Shown here: positions 1 through 9,255 of the stretch, one piece after another
How the letters are laid out: every line of letters starts with the position of its first letter
How positions within the stretch are numbered: position 1 is the first letter of the stretch
Origin: Herbinix sp.
GTDB taxonomy: Bacteria; Bacillota; Clostridia; Lachnospirales; Lachnospiraceae
Assembly (NCBI GenBank): GCA_029240245.1
Contig: JARBTJ010000006.1
Span: 1 to 64,000 of the forward strand
DNA length: 64,000 nt
Reading direction: 5' to 3'
Made by a program: the position numbers and the translations under genes
Notes under the pieces: generated by a model
What the model saw: the letters and a program-made list of their open reading frames with translations, nothing else
Databases searched by the model: none
Told to the model about the DNA's origin: nothing

Positions 1-26
1 TCATACGATGATCTACTTTTTCATTA

Positions 27-98
27 AGCGCGAGACGGGATTCGAACCCGCGACCCTCGCCTTGGCAAGGCGATACTCCACCACTGAGCCACTCGCGC
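27..98 (-). tRNA. tRNA-Gly (anticodon GCC)
   Basis: Read on the minus strand the segment folds as a cloverleaf: a 7-bp acceptor stem GCGCGAG/CTCGCGC, a D arm, an anticodon arm with loop TTGCCAA (anticodon GCC, plus-strand bases 64-66), and a T arm with GGTTCGAATCC. The discriminator base at 27 reads U, as usual for bacterial glycine tRNA. No 3' CCA is encoded, so CCA would be added after transcription. Confidence 0.97.
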
Positions 99-229
99 AT
101 ATTATGTTGTTGTGCTGTTGTCTTGTATTTCGTAAGCACATGACATAATATACTATAGATGATAGGGTTTGTCAATACCCCGAAATCTATTTTTTAAATT
201 TTTTTTATTATTTATACTTTATACATAAT

Positions 230-997
230 TTAGCCAATTGTTAATGTACAAACATATTCATTGTTTTGAAATTGTTTGTTCTTAATGGAGGCGGATTTAG
301 TTATGGAGCATTCCACCCAGAGCTCTTCGGCAGTAAGTAGAAGATTGGAGAGCATGATACCCATATCAATCATTTTATTAAAGTCAAGCATAACTGATAG
401 TAATGCATTCTTCTTAGCAAAGACATGGATACGGTTCCGGTAAACGACAAAGCGCCAAGGCTGGTTGTTTAGCATGGATGGAGCCAATCGTGCAGCGGTT
501 ATGATTTGTCTGATATCCGGAGTAACCTCTTCCTTATAAACAACAGTTTCATTTTCCGGTAAACGTTTAGCATCACTGCTGTTTCGGTATAAAGACTCTG
601 AGGACTTCCCAAAGGCAAGAGCAGTTACATACTTATATTTCATGGTGGACTTTAAGGAAAAGCCAGGGCTGGCAGTGGGAATGAAGCATGCACCAAGACC
701 CTTTGAGGTTATATAAAGGTTGAGCTGTTGCATTAAATAACCTGCATTGATTAAATAATCCTCTTTTTCCTCCGAGGAGATACAGATATAATAGGGAGCC
801 TTTACCGCTAACGGTCCATGGAACCCCTGTTTTTTCTCTATATTGCTGACAAGTTTAAACTCTACGGCGATACCTGTTGTGAGCATGGGGATTTTATTCG
901 CAAAGTCTAAAATATCCGAGATAACCTCCCAATCCAATTTTTCCGGCAGAAAATGATGGATGGATTTTCTTGAAAATATTGCATCAAACATATTCAT
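230..997 (-). CDS. putative nitroreductase-family protein (TM1586-like)
   Basis: A 255-residue protein with two nitroreductase-like halves. The N-terminus (FDAIFSRKSIHHF, residues 3-15) is the usual FMN-phosphate-binding opening of nitroreductases, and a second segment near residue 170 (AARLAPSMLNNQPWRF) matches the conserved SxxNxQPWRF motif. This arrangement resembles the putative nitroreductase TM1586 family; an FMN-dependent oxidoreductase acting on an unknown substrate is inferred. It starts 20 bp downstream of the AraC-type gene on the same strand, so the two probably form an operon. A GAGGG site lies about 11 bases upstream of the ATG. The substrate cannot be told from sequence. Confidence 0.75.
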   Translation of the reverse strand: MNMFDAIFSRKSIHHFLPEKLDWEVISDILDFANKIPMLTTGIAVEFKLVSNIEKKQGFHGPLAVKAPYYICISSEEKEDYLINAGYLMQQLNLYITSKGLGACFIPTASPGFSLKSTMKYKYVTALAFGKSSESLYRNSSDAKRLPENETVVYKEEVTPDIRQIITAARLAPSMLNNQPWRFVVYRNRIHVFAKKNALLSVMLDFNKMIDMGIMLSNLLLTAEELWVECSITKSASIKNKQFQNNEYVCTLTIG

Positions 998-1017
998 ATC
1001 ACAAGATACCCTCTTCC

Positions 1018-1887
1018 TTACTGATTACATGCATTTTTGCACATCGCCTTCTTCTTATAATAAAGAGGAGATATGCCATAATATTTTTTGAACAATTTAC
1101 TGAAATGATAAACATCATCATAACCGACAAGGTTAGCAATGCTCTTGATACTTCCGCTGCTTTCGTTAAGTAATATCTCTTTAGCCTTTTCCAAGCGGAT
1201 TTTAATCAAATAATTAATCGGTGATTCCCCAGTTTCCTCTTTAAATATTTTTGAAATATATACCGGGCTCAGATACATATTATGCGCAATTTGTTCCAAA
1301 GATATTTTCTGTTCATAATTTTCATTTAAGTAATTTATGATACGGTTTACTGCATAATTCTTGTTATAGGTCTCAAAATTACAACCCTTCTGTATAGAGC
1401 AGTCCACATCTGCGATTTCTCTCATCACCAGTAAAAGCATCTGCATTAAGTGTGATTTAAACATAAAATATCGTCCGAGCTTATTGCTTTCGCGTTCTGC
1501 AATCATAGCGTAGCATTGTTTGGAGATTTCTTGTTTTAATTCCGAGGAGGTATGAAGAACATAGCTTCCATTCTTTAATTCAATGGAATTCGGAGCCATG
1601 TTCCGAAAATGAAAATCGGTAAATCCGGCAAAAAACTCAATGGTAGGTTCCTTTGGGTTGGTTACGATATGTACATGCTTCACACCGGGATTACATATAA
1701 CAAGATCACCGGCTCCCACCTCAAACTCCTGACCGTTAACAAGATATTTCCCCTTACCGGATAATATATATGCGAGCTCAGCGAAATCATGCTCATGATA
1801 AACTCCTTCATGAGTCATTTTATGCTTAGAGACGAAGTAAACTGTCGGATTAAAGTCATTATAAGTTAAATCATATTCACAGGCCAT
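1018..1887 (-). CDS. AraC-family transcriptional regulator with cupin sensor domain
   Basis: About 289 residues when started at the ATG at 1887, which has GAGGTG just upstream; an upstream TTG in the same frame is less likely. The N-terminal half is a cupin-like ligand-binding domain (HEHDFAELAYILSGKGKYLVNG, then GDLVICNPGVKH). The C-terminal ~100 residues carry two helix-turn-helix motifs typical of AraC/XylS (ISLEQIAHNMYLSPVYISKIFKEETG and IKSIANLVGYDDVYHFSKLFKKYYGISPLYYKK). It is followed by the nitroreductase gene, the likely target. Ligand unknown; family assignment is firm. Confidence 0.9.
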   Translation of the reverse strand: MACEYDLTYNDFNPTVYFVSKHKMTHEGVYHEHDFAELAYILSGKGKYLVNGQEFEVGAGDLVICNPGVKHVHIVTNPKEPTIEFFAGFTDFHFRNMAPNSIELKNGSYVLHTSSELKQEISKQCYAMIAERESNKLGRYFMFKSHLMQMLLLVMREIADVDCSIQKGCNFETYNKNYAVNRIINYLNENYEQKISLEQIAHNMYLSPVYISKIFKEETGESPINYLIKIRLEKAKEILLNESSGSIKSIANLVGYDDVYHFSKLFKKYYGISPLYYKKKAMCKNACNQ

Positions 1888-1899
1888 AACACACCTCAA

Positions 1900-2290
1900 T
1901 TAATTAGAAGAACAATTTTATTTATTATATCATTAATATCAGTAGGTGGTAAATAAAATTTTATTTTTTTTTTGAAGTGGCAAAATCCCATCCCAATATC
2001 ATAAATACTTAATGCAAGCCTTAGGATATGGTACTTTGGTAAAAATGCACCATTGATTTAATATATTCATTCATGTATAAAAGGTACTTTTTTCCTAGAT
2101 AAAATCTATAAAAAATAACATGATTAATGTAATAATATACATTTTTTTTATTGGCAAAGAGAATATAATGAGATAATCTGCTTAGAAATGGTTAACCTCT
2201 CAAAGAATGTACATAAAAATGTATCAGTATGAATGAGATAATCCATCTGCAGAAAACTTAACACCTTAAGAGTTCAAGAGGAGGTATTTT
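1900..2290. other. 391-bp AT-rich divergent intergenic region
   Basis: This separates the AraC-type gene (minus) from the ABC exporter (plus) and must hold both promoters. No cloverleaf, riboswitch or strong hairpin is visible. A 12-base direct repeat AATGAGATAATC occurs near 2168 and 2232, 64 bp apart, and could be a regulator site. The exporter ribosome site GAGGAGG ends about 8 bases before its ATG. Confidence 0.5.
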
Positions 2291-4129
2291 ATGACAGCGA
2301 TGCAATGGTTCTTTTCTTTCCTAAAGAAGTATCGTTTGAAAATGACTTTTGCGATGATACTAGTTACAGTAACCTGTGCAATAGCTATCGTCAGCCCGCA
2401 GATTTCCGGCATTATCGTAGATGATATTATCAAGGGAGGAAATCGCGATTTATTACCGAAAATGATGGTGATTTTAATCGTAACTACGATATTGAGGGCA
2501 GGTTTAAAGTATTGGTTTCTAATCATCTTTGAGAAGGCATCTCAGGGAATGCTCTACACGATGAGAGATTATGTATACCGGAGATTACTGGCCCAGGATT
2601 TCAGCTTTTACAATAAGAACAGAACTGGTGATCTTATGTCAAGGCAGACCGGTGATATGGACGCCATCCGGCATTTTGTGGCTTATGTTATATATAATAT
2701 TTATGAAAATGGTCTTCTGTTTATCATCGCACTCGTTATGATTTTCGTGGTGGATTGGCGATTGGCACTCTGTATGATTGCGGTTCTTCCTTTTACCTTT
2801 TGGGCAGCCTCCAAACAATTAACAGCGGTAAAACCGGCATTTCATAATATCCGGCAGCAATTTTCCAGCTTAAATACCTTTGTTCAGGAAAATGTCAGCG
2901 GTAATCGTGTGGTGAAAGCATTTGCAAAAGAAGACTATGAAATACAGAAATTCAATAAGGAAAATGATGCGTATCGTGCAGCGGAATTAAATGCAGCCGA
3001 TATCTGGAAGAAATATGTTCCGTTATTCGAATTTATGGCAAATGTCCTGACTGTAATCCTTTATGTTGTTGGCGGTATCATGGTGGTAAAGGGTAGTATG
3101 ACTATGGGCTCTTTAGTAGCCGTCAGCGGATACCTTTGGATGTTGAACCAGCCCCTTCGTATGGCAGGCTTTCTCGCCAACGACTATCAGCGTTTTGTTA
3201 CCTCCGTTGAAAAGATCTATTCCACTGTGATTGTTGAGCCATCCATCAAAAAGCCGGTGAATGCGGTTGAGAAAAAGCGGTTCCACGGTGATATTGAATT
3301 TAACAATGTCAGCTACAATATGGATGATGAAGTGATTTTAAAGGATGTAAGCTTTCACATAAAGCCCGGTCAGACCGTAGGAATTATCGGGGCAACCGGT
3401 TCTGGAAAATCAACGCTTATGAATTTGCTTTGTCGTTTCTATGATGTCACTGACGGTGAAATAAAGATTGATGGCATTAATATTAAAGATTTGGATTTGT
3501 TCTCCATCCGCGATAATATCGGTATGGCAATGCAGGATGTTTTCCTGTTTTCTGATACGATCGAAGGGAATATTGCTTATGCCAGGCCGAACTGCAGCTT
3601 TGAAGAGGTACAGGAGGTAGCGAAAATCGCTAACGCCCATGACTTTATTATGCAGATGTCGGAGGGCTACGATACCATCGTTGGAGAACGAGGCGTTGGT
3701 TTATCCGGCGGACAGAAGCAGAGAATATCGCTTGCCAGAGCACTGCTGAAAGATCCCTCAATTGTAATTTTGGATGATACTACCTCAGCGGTTGATATGG
3801 AGACTGAAACACAGATTCAAAACGAATTAACCTCACTAAGTAATAGACATACTGTATTTATTATAGCCCATCGTATTTCCTCGATCAAGGACGCGGACCA
3901 GATTCTGGTCGTAGATGACGGAAAGATATTGGAAGCCGGAAACCACGAGGAGCTCCTTGAAAAGAAGGGATATTACTATACGGTATTCCATCATCAATAC
4001 GGAGATTTTGATCAAATGAAAACCGGAAATTCAGCATTATATAACGGGACACTTCCTTCCACAAAGAAGCATGATAATATACCGAAGGTAGAAGGGAGGG
4101 AAACTCCTGCATTAGGTAGTGTGAAATAA
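2291..4129 (+). CDS. ABC exporter half-transporter, degenerate-site subunit
   Basis: 612 residues: an N-terminal six-helix exporter transmembrane domain (to about residue 320), then an ATPase domain. Visible motifs are Walker A GATGSGKS near residue 366, Q-loop, signature LSGGQKQRISLARALL, Walker B IVILDD and a switch His in IIAHRIS. The residue after Walker B is Asp (LDDTTSAVD) where active ATPases have Glu, the hallmark of the degenerate site of heterodimeric exporters such as BmrC/D and TM287/288 (family knowledge). The partner gene starts 23 bp downstream. Export of drugs, lipids or peptides is inferred; substrate unknown. A ~30-residue polar tail follows the ATPase domain. Confidence 0.9.
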   Translation: MTAMQWFFSFLKKYRLKMTFAMILVTVTCAIAIVSPQISGIIVDDIIKGGNRDLLPKMMVILIVTTILRAGLKYWFLIIFEKASQGMLYTMRDYVYRRLLAQDFSFYNKNRTGDLMSRQTGDMDAIRHFVAYVIYNIYENGLLFIIALVMIFVVDWRLALCMIAVLPFTFWAASKQLTAVKPAFHNIRQQFSSLNTFVQENVSGNRVVKAFAKEDYEIQKFNKENDAYRAAELNAADIWKKYVPLFEFMANVLTVILYVVGGIMVVKGSMTMGSLVAVSGYLWMLNQPLRMAGFLANDYQRFVTSVEKIYSTVIVEPSIKKPVNAVEKKRFHGDIEFNNVSYNMDDEVILKDVSFHIKPGQTVGIIGATGSGKSTLMNLLCRFYDVTDGEIKIDGINIKDLDLFSIRDNIGMAMQDVFLFSDTIEGNIAYARPNCSFEEVQEVAKIANAHDFIMQMSEGYDTIVGERGVGLSGGQKQRISLARALLKDPSIVILDDTTSAVDMETETQIQNELTSLSNRHTVFIIAHRISSIKDADQILVVDDGKILEAGNHEELLEKKGYYYTVFHHQYGDFDQMKTGNSALYNGTLPSTKKHDNIPKVEGRETPALGSVK

Positions 4130-4152
4130 CACGAAGTACAGGAGATGACAAC

Positions 4153-5943
4153 ATGGCAAGAAATAAATATGATATCGACGAAACCCTGCAGACGGAATTT
4201 AATACTTCCCAGTTAAAAAGGCTTGGAAAGTATATTATACCTTACCGTAAGGATATGGGAATCACTATAGTTCTCCTTACCATTTTAAAAGCACTTGATA
4301 TGCTAACCCCTTTAATATTAATGATCATTATGGACAATTTTATCCCCAATGAAAACATCAGGGGAATCATCCTCATAAGTATCGCATTACTGGTAATTTA
4401 CTTTATCATCTCGGCTATCATTCGGATGAAAACTACCATTATGTCAAGGATTGGGCAGAATATAATACATAAAATAAGAAGTGATATTTTTAACCATTTA
4501 CAAGTGCTGCCGTTTTCGTATTATGATGACAAACCACATGGAAAGATTCAGGTAAGAGTAGTTAATTATGTTAACAGCCTAAGTGATCTTTTATCCAACG
4601 GTATTGTAAATACAATAACGGACTTGTTTGGCTTAATTTTCATACTGGTATTTATGTTTTCTATTAATGTGAGACTTACCCTCATCTGTTTACTCGGTAT
4701 GCCATTACTGATAGTTATTATTTTCGTGATAAAGAAGCAGCAGAGGGCATCCTGGCAGAAAATGAGTAACAAATCCTCCAACTTAAATGCTTATATTGCA
4801 GAGAGTATTAACGGAATCCGGGTAACACAGAGCTTTACCAGGGAGCAGGAAAATATTAAGATATTCAATACTCTTAGCAATGACTACAGCATGGCCTGGA
4901 TGAAGGCGGTAAAGTATGCTTTCGTTCTCTGGCCGGCAATACAAAACATATCAACCTGGACTATGGTGGCGATCTATGTTCTTGGTATTTCCTGGATGGA
5001 CCAGGGAGTAACGGGAATCACCGTTGGTGTATTAATTGCTTTCACCGGATACATCGGAAGGTTTTGGGCACCGATTAATACTTTAGCAAGCTTTTATAAC
5101 TCTGTATTAAATGCTGTATCCTATCTGGAACGTATCTTTGAGACCATTGATGAGCCGGTATTGGTTAAGGACTGTGAAGGTGCAGTGGAAATGCCGGAAA
5201 TCAAAGGTGAAATCGTGTTTAAAGAAGTGGTATTCAGTTATGAAAAGGGTACGCCAATATTAAACGGAATCAACTTTAAAGCCAATATCGGTGACAGTTA
5301 TGCCATTGTAGGACCGACGGGAGCCGGTAAAACAACCATCATTAATTTAATCAGCCGTTTTTATAACTTGGACTCCGGTACGATTACCATAGACGGCATC
5401 GATATTAACTCGGTTACGATAAAATCCCTCCGTCAGCAGATGGGTGTCATGCTGCAGGACAGCTTCATTTTCTCCGGTACCATTATGGATAATATCCGTT
5501 ATGGAAATATGGAAGCTACTGATGAACAGGTAGTCGAAGCCGCTAAGACGGTCTGTGCTCATGAATTTATCGAAGCACTGGAAAATGGTTATTATACCGA
5601 AGTAAATGAACGCGGAACCAGATTATCCGTAGGGCAGAGACAGCTGATCAGCTTTGCAAGGGCTCTGTTGGCAGACCCGAAAATATTAATTCTTGATGAA
5701 GCCACCTCCAGTATTGATACGGAGACAGAGATACTTCTGCAGGAAGGACTAAGTAAACTCCTTGCGAACCGTACCTCCTTTATCATTGCCCACCGACTAT
5801 CTACCATAAAGAATTCTACCTGTATTATGTATGTGGATGGCGGTAAAATCCAGGAGATGGGTACACATGATGAACTTCTTGAGTTAAAGGGTAAATATAA
5901 CGAGCTGTATATGTCACAGTATAAGTTTTTGGAGAAGAATTGA
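4153..5943 (+). CDS. ABC exporter half-transporter, partner subunit
   Basis: 596 residues with an N-terminal exporter transmembrane domain (about residues 20-320) and a C-terminal ATPase. Motifs: Walker A GPTGAGKTT, signature LSVGQRQLISFARALL (Val replaces the first signature Gly), Walker B ILILDEATSSID with the catalytic Glu intact, and IIAHRLST. Together with the preceding gene, whose Walker B is followed by Asp, this gives one consensus and one degenerate nucleotide site, as in heterodimeric exporters. The genes lie 23 bp apart with an AGGAG-type ribosome site, and a terminator follows at 6001. The two are almost certainly co-transcribed and assembled. Confidence 0.9.
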   Translation: MARNKYDIDETLQTEFNTSQLKRLGKYIIPYRKDMGITIVLLTILKALDMLTPLILMIIMDNFIPNENIRGIILISIALLVIYFIISAIIRMKTTIMSRIGQNIIHKIRSDIFNHLQVLPFSYYDDKPHGKIQVRVVNYVNSLSDLLSNGIVNTITDLFGLIFILVFMFSINVRLTLICLLGMPLLIVIIFVIKKQQRASWQKMSNKSSNLNAYIAESINGIRVTQSFTREQENIKIFNTLSNDYSMAWMKAVKYAFVLWPAIQNISTWTMVAIYVLGISWMDQGVTGITVGVLIAFTGYIGRFWAPINTLASFYNSVLNAVSYLERIFETIDEPVLVKDCEGAVEMPEIKGEIVFKEVVFSYEKGTPILNGINFKANIGDSYAIVGPTGAGKTTIINLISRFYNLDSGTITIDGIDINSVTIKSLRQQMGVMLQDSFIFSGTIMDNIRYGNMEATDEQVVEAAKTVCAHEFIEALENGYYTEVNERGTRLSVGQRQLISFARALLADPKILILDEATSSIDTETEILLQEGLSKLLANRTSFIIAHRLSTIKNSTCIMYVDGGKIQEMGTHDELLELKGKYNELYMSQYKFLEKN

Positions 5944-6000
5944 GTTAGATCGTCGTAAATTATATATCTTGATAGGATTACATAACTATATAATATAGAA

Positions 6001-6042
6001 GAAAGCATTATTAATGATGGATCAGATTAATAATGCTTTTCT
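6001..6042 (+). terminator. intrinsic terminator after the ABC exporter pair
   Basis: Inverted repeat AAAGCATTATTAAT ... ATTAATAATGCTTTTCTT with a short loop and a T-rich 3' side, located 60 bp after the stop codon of the second exporter gene. Confidence 0.8.
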
Positions 6043-6216
6043 TATTTGTTTAAATGGTTCACAATTTTGATGATGTAAATAAATGGATAATTACCTTGGA
6101 AATTCATATGAACCAGCTTTATGGTTAGTACATAGGCACCATATTCTGGTAGTCCTTGTCTCAGCGGTTGCTGTGGGTTATAATAATCTAAGACAAGTTT
6201 TAGAAGGAGCAGGCAA

Positions 6217-7275
6217 ATGACATATGATTATCAGGAGATAATACCCTATTTACTACACTGGTTTGACCATAATGCCAGGATTTTACCCTGGAGAGAGAAC
6301 CCGAAGCCCTATTATGTCTGGATATCGGAAATCATGCTGCAACAAACCAGAGTTGAGGCGGTAAAGGGATATTTTGATCGGTTTATCACTGCCTTACCAG
6401 ACATTGAATCATTAGCCAAAGCGGATGAAGAGAAGCTCTTGAAATTATGGGAAGGTCTTGGTTATTACAACAGAGTAAGGAATCTGCAGAAGGCTGCACA
6501 GCTTGTCATGAAAGATTATAACGGAAAACTTCCGGCGGATTATGAACCATTACTGAAGTTACCCGGCATTGGAGCTTATACGGCAGGAGCAATCGCCTCC
6601 ATCGCATTTGGTATACCCGTACCCGCAGTGGATGGGAATGTATTAAGAGTCTGTAAGCGGATTAGTGCAAGCTTTGACGATATAACAAAGGAGACAGTTA
6701 AGCGTGAGTTATGGCTAGATTTAAAGGATATTATGCCCAAAGACCGACCGGGTGATTTTAACCAAGCCTTAATGGAGCTTGGAGCCATCGTTTGTCTTCC
6801 GAATGGTAAACCTTTATGCGAAAACTGTCCGGTAATGCATCTGTGTAAGTCCTTCCACGAAGAGCTCATTTCGCAAATACCGGTGAAACCGGTGAAGAAC
6901 AAGCGCAGACTTGAGGATAAAACCGTCCTTCTCATTGAATACCAGAACTCCTATGTCATACATAAAAGAAGCAGTCAGGGGTTATTGGCCGGCTTATGGG
7001 AATTGCCTTTAATGGAGGCAAGCTTAAGTCAGGAACAGGTGGAAGAAAAATTGAAGGAATGGCAGCTTGATATTCAGTCGGTGGCGGCTATGGGTGAAGC
7101 AAAGCATATCTTTTCCCACATCGAATGGCATATGCTTGGGTATCACATTAAATTAAGCGGCATTTCTGAGCAATTCCTGGAGGAACATGCATACTTACTG
7201 GCAACAGAAGAGGAAATAAGATATAAATACGCCCTTCCGAATGCATTTTCGGCATATTCCGGGCAATGGAAATGA
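6217..7275 (+). CDS. mutY: A/G-specific adenine DNA glycosylase
   Basis: 352 residues. MutY removes adenine mispaired with 8-oxoguanine in base-excision repair. Visible: the catalytic Glu in SEIMLQQTRVEAV (near residue 43), the helix-hairpin-helix LPGIGAYTAGAIASIAFG followed by PAVDGNVLRV with the catalytic Asp, and a [4Fe-4S] cluster motif of four cysteines between residues ~190 and 210 (CLPNGKPLCENCPVMHLC). A C-terminal NUDIX-like domain (about 230-350) recognises 8-oxoG. An AGAAGGAG ribosome site precedes the ATG. It stands between two terminated units, so is probably monocistronic. Confidence 0.95.
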   Translation: MTYDYQEIIPYLLHWFDHNARILPWRENPKPYYVWISEIMLQQTRVEAVKGYFDRFITALPDIESLAKADEEKLLKLWEGLGYYNRVRNLQKAAQLVMKDYNGKLPADYEPLLKLPGIGAYTAGAIASIAFGIPVPAVDGNVLRVCKRISASFDDITKETVKRELWLDLKDIMPKDRPGDFNQALMELGAIVCLPNGKPLCENCPVMHLCKSFHEELISQIPVKPVKNKRRLEDKTVLLIEYQNSYVIHKRSSQGLLAGLWELPLMEASLSQEQVEEKLKEWQLDIQSVAAMGEAKHIFSHIEWHMLGYHIKLSGISEQFLEEHAYLLATEEEIRYKYALPNAFSAYSGQWK

Positions 7276-7422
7276 AAATATGAATATTTTATTATTGTAA
7301 AATAGGTCAAATATGCTATTATAGTAATAGTGTTTTGTTACTTATATAAACTATGATATTGAGTGCTTAGTATCAACTATTTTTATAATAATTGATATTG
7401 ATAAGTTTGGAGTGTGAGTTAT

Positions 7423-7926
7423 ATGAAGAAGAATATATACTTGATAGTTTGCCTGACTGTATTGACCATCCTGTTTACAGGCTGCGGTGCAAAAGATCAA
7501 ATGGTTAGTTTTATACCGACACCGACACCGGCACCGACCGATGAAGACGGTAATGAAATCACCGATGATACGTCGGATGAGGATGCTTCCGAGGATTCCG
7601 ATTCTGCGGAGGAGGATAGTGATGAACCAATCGTAGTCGGGAACACAACGACCATGTATGTAAAATTAAGCCAATATGGTGCTGTATTAAATATCCGTTC
7701 CGAACCTTCCACTAATGGTAAAGTAGTAGGTTCACTTGTACATACCGAGAAGGTGGAAGTAGTGAAAATAGAGGATGGCTGGGCATGCTTTGTTAAGAAT
7801 AACAAATATGTTTATGTAAAAGCGGATTATCTGGTGGAGAAACGTCCGGCTTATATCGATCCGCCGACCTTTACTCCGACACCTTCACCATTACCCACTG
7901 ATCCGGCTGTTAACCCGGAAATTTAG
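7423..7926 (+). CDS. SH3-domain lipoprotein
   Basis: 167 residues from the ATG at 7423, with TTTGGAG upstream. A signal peptide with lipobox LFTGC places acylation at Cys ~22, so the product should be anchored to the outer face of the membrane. After a PTPTPAPT linker and a stretch rich in Asp, Glu and Ser (residues ~45-75) comes one bacterial SH3 domain (about 85-140: LNIRSEPSTNGKVVGSL ... DGWACF ... YVKADYL). Such domains bind cell-wall peptides. The C-terminus is again Pro/Thr-rich. Role unknown; wall-associated sensing or anchoring is inferred. Confidence 0.8.
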   Translation: MKKNIYLIVCLTVLTILFTGCGAKDQMVSFIPTPTPAPTDEDGNEITDDTSDEDASEDSDSAEEDSDEPIVVGNTTTMYVKLSQYGAVLNIRSEPSTNGKVVGSLVHTEKVEVVKIEDGWACFVKNNKYVYVKADYLVEKRPAYIDPPTFTPTPSPLPTDPAVNPEI

Positions 7927-7935
7927 TCAGTAAAA

Positions 7936-8079
7936 GGCAATTGCGAAACTCATATTATGTATGAATGGCGTACAAAGAGATACTACTCCGGAGCGTTAGT
8001 TAAGCCCGTAGGAAACGCTTAAGCGGAGGAATAGTATGTGTTGTGTGTAATAGCAAAAACTAGAATATTTCTCGAAGCC
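7936..8079 (+). repeat. MITE-like element, copy 1
   Basis: A copy of the dispersed ~145-bp element described at 49411. It opens with GGCAATTGCGAAAC and ends in a decayed right end (CTCGAAGCC). The core TAAGCCCGTAGGAA ... GGAGGAATAGTATGTG is conserved. TCAGTAAA occurs on both sides (7927-7934 and 8087-8094), a likely target duplication. It fills the gap between two convergent genes, starting 9 bp after the lipoprotein stop and ending 3 bp before the LysR stop. Confidence 0.85.
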
Positions 8080-8082
8080 TTT

Positions 8083-8994
8083 TTAATCAGTAAAGGAAAA
8101 AGGGATCTTATTTTCCTTCACAAAATTTATGAATTTTAGCATGGAATCAGAGAGGAAGGCATTCTTGGTATAAGAAAAGCCAACCTCTCTTTTATTTATG
8201 GGATTCCTTAACGGAATTTGCACCAGTGTGCCCTGGCTTAACTCGGGAAGGACAAAAGCCTTAATAACACAGGCAACCCCAAGGCCGGTCTTAGCAAAAT
8301 CAATCAATAGATCCATGCTGCTGACTTCAAGGATATGATTGGGTTTAATATGATTTGCCTGAAAATAATCGTCGATGTATTTACGTGTAACATTTTCTTC
8401 ATCCAACAGCATAAGATTGGCAGAGGATAAGAGGTCAGAATGGTGCTCCCGTTCCTTTAGGTTTTCAAGATAGGTTCCGGTTGCAACGAAAATATCCTCG
8501 ATTTCGCCCAGGGAATAAAACTGAAAGGCTTTATCCGAATCGGGTCTTGCCACCAGACCAATATCTAAGGTGCCCTTCTCCAGCTGAGGTAACGTATGAT
8601 AGGAGGATTGGTTTTCGATCGTAATTTTTATATGAGGATGCTCCTTAACGAAGCCGTTCAGATACGGAAGTAACAGGTACTTGCATAAGGTTGTGCTCAC
8701 ACCGATGCGAAGATGCCCGATACCCAGCTCGTGGATTCTTTTTATGCTGTCTTCGCCACGATGCAGAGTCTCGAAGGCATTTTTCGTGTGCTCGAATAGA
8801 AGCAGTCCTTCCTCGGTTAGCTTTACACCCCTTGAACTTCGGATAAACAGGGTAGTTTGCAGATTTTCCTCCAGGGTGGAGATTGCTTTACTTACGGCAG
8901 GTTGGCTGATATACAGCTTATTCGCAGCATGTGAGATGTTTCCAGCTTCTGCAACACAATTAAATATATAATAGAAGGATAAATTCTGGTACAT
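8083..8994 (-). CDS. LysR-family regulator, divergent from leuB
   Basis: 303 residues. The N-terminal winged helix-turn-helix (residues 1-60: FYYIFNCVAEAGNISHAANKLYISQPAVSKAISTLEENL) is typical of LysR; residues ~90-300 form the co-inducer domain. The start ATG at 8994 has GGAGGCTCC upstream. Its position, divergent from leuB and sharing a 294-bp intergenic region with a perfect 10-bp inverted repeat, suggests it controls the leucine genes and itself. The effector could be a leucine-pathway intermediate, as for other LysR regulators of leu operons; that is inference. Its 3' end abuts a MITE-like copy. Confidence 0.88.
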   Translation of the reverse strand: MYQNLSFYYIFNCVAEAGNISHAANKLYISQPAVSKAISTLEENLQTTLFIRSSRGVKLTEEGLLLFEHTKNAFETLHRGEDSIKRIHELGIGHLRIGVSTTLCKYLLLPYLNGFVKEHPHIKITIENQSSYHTLPQLEKGTLDIGLVARPDSDKAFQFYSLGEIEDIFVATGTYLENLKEREHHSDLLSSANLMLLDEENVTRKYIDDYFQANHIKPNHILEVSSMDLLIDFAKTGLGVACVIKAFVLPELSQGTLVQIPLRNPINKREVGFSYTKNAFLSDSMLKFINFVKENKIPFSFTD

Positions 8995-9013
8995 TGGAGG
9001 CTCCTTTTTGATT

Positions 9014-9049
9014 AATTATAACTTTCAATCATAACCATAAGTTATAATT
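9014..9049. promoter_or_regulatory. candidate LysR operator between lysR and leuB
   Basis: Perfect inverted repeat AATTATAACT (9014-9023) / AGTTATAATT (9040-9049) with a 16-bp spacer, 20 bp upstream of the LysR start. A TATAAT-like -10 (9068-9073) for leuB follows without a good -35, as is common for LysR-activated promoters. Assignment of the bound regulator is inferred from position. Confidence 0.55.
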
Positions 9050-9112
9050 GATATACGTAATATGTATTATAATTATACCAAAACTTATGTTAAAATAGCA
9101 ACAGAAAATATA

Positions 9113-9255
9113 TAAGCGTTTGCGAAACAATATAGTTTTTGCTATTGCACACACAACACATACTATTCCTACGCTCCAACGCTTCCTACGGGCTTAACTT
9201 CCGCTCCGGAGTAGTATATGTTGTGTGCGCAATTAATACATTTCGCAATCGCCTT
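9113..9255 (-). repeat. MITE-like element, copy 2, in the leuB leader
   Basis: Nearly identical to the copy at 49411 but inverted: left end GCGTTTGCGAAAC, right end TTTCGCAATCGCC. The 12-base direct repeat ACAGAAAATATA flanks it exactly (9101-9112 and 9256-9267), good evidence for insertion by a transposase with target duplication. It lies between the presumed leuB promoter (-10 near 9070) and the leuB ribosome site (9271-9278), so it should be transcribed as part of the leuB leader. High identity to the 49-kb copy implies recent movement. Confidence 0.92.

Noticed and set aside
2160-2245. Direct repeat AATGAGATAATC as an operator
   Set aside because: Only two copies 64 bp apart in AT-rich DNA, no symmetry; kept as a remark in the intergenic entry.
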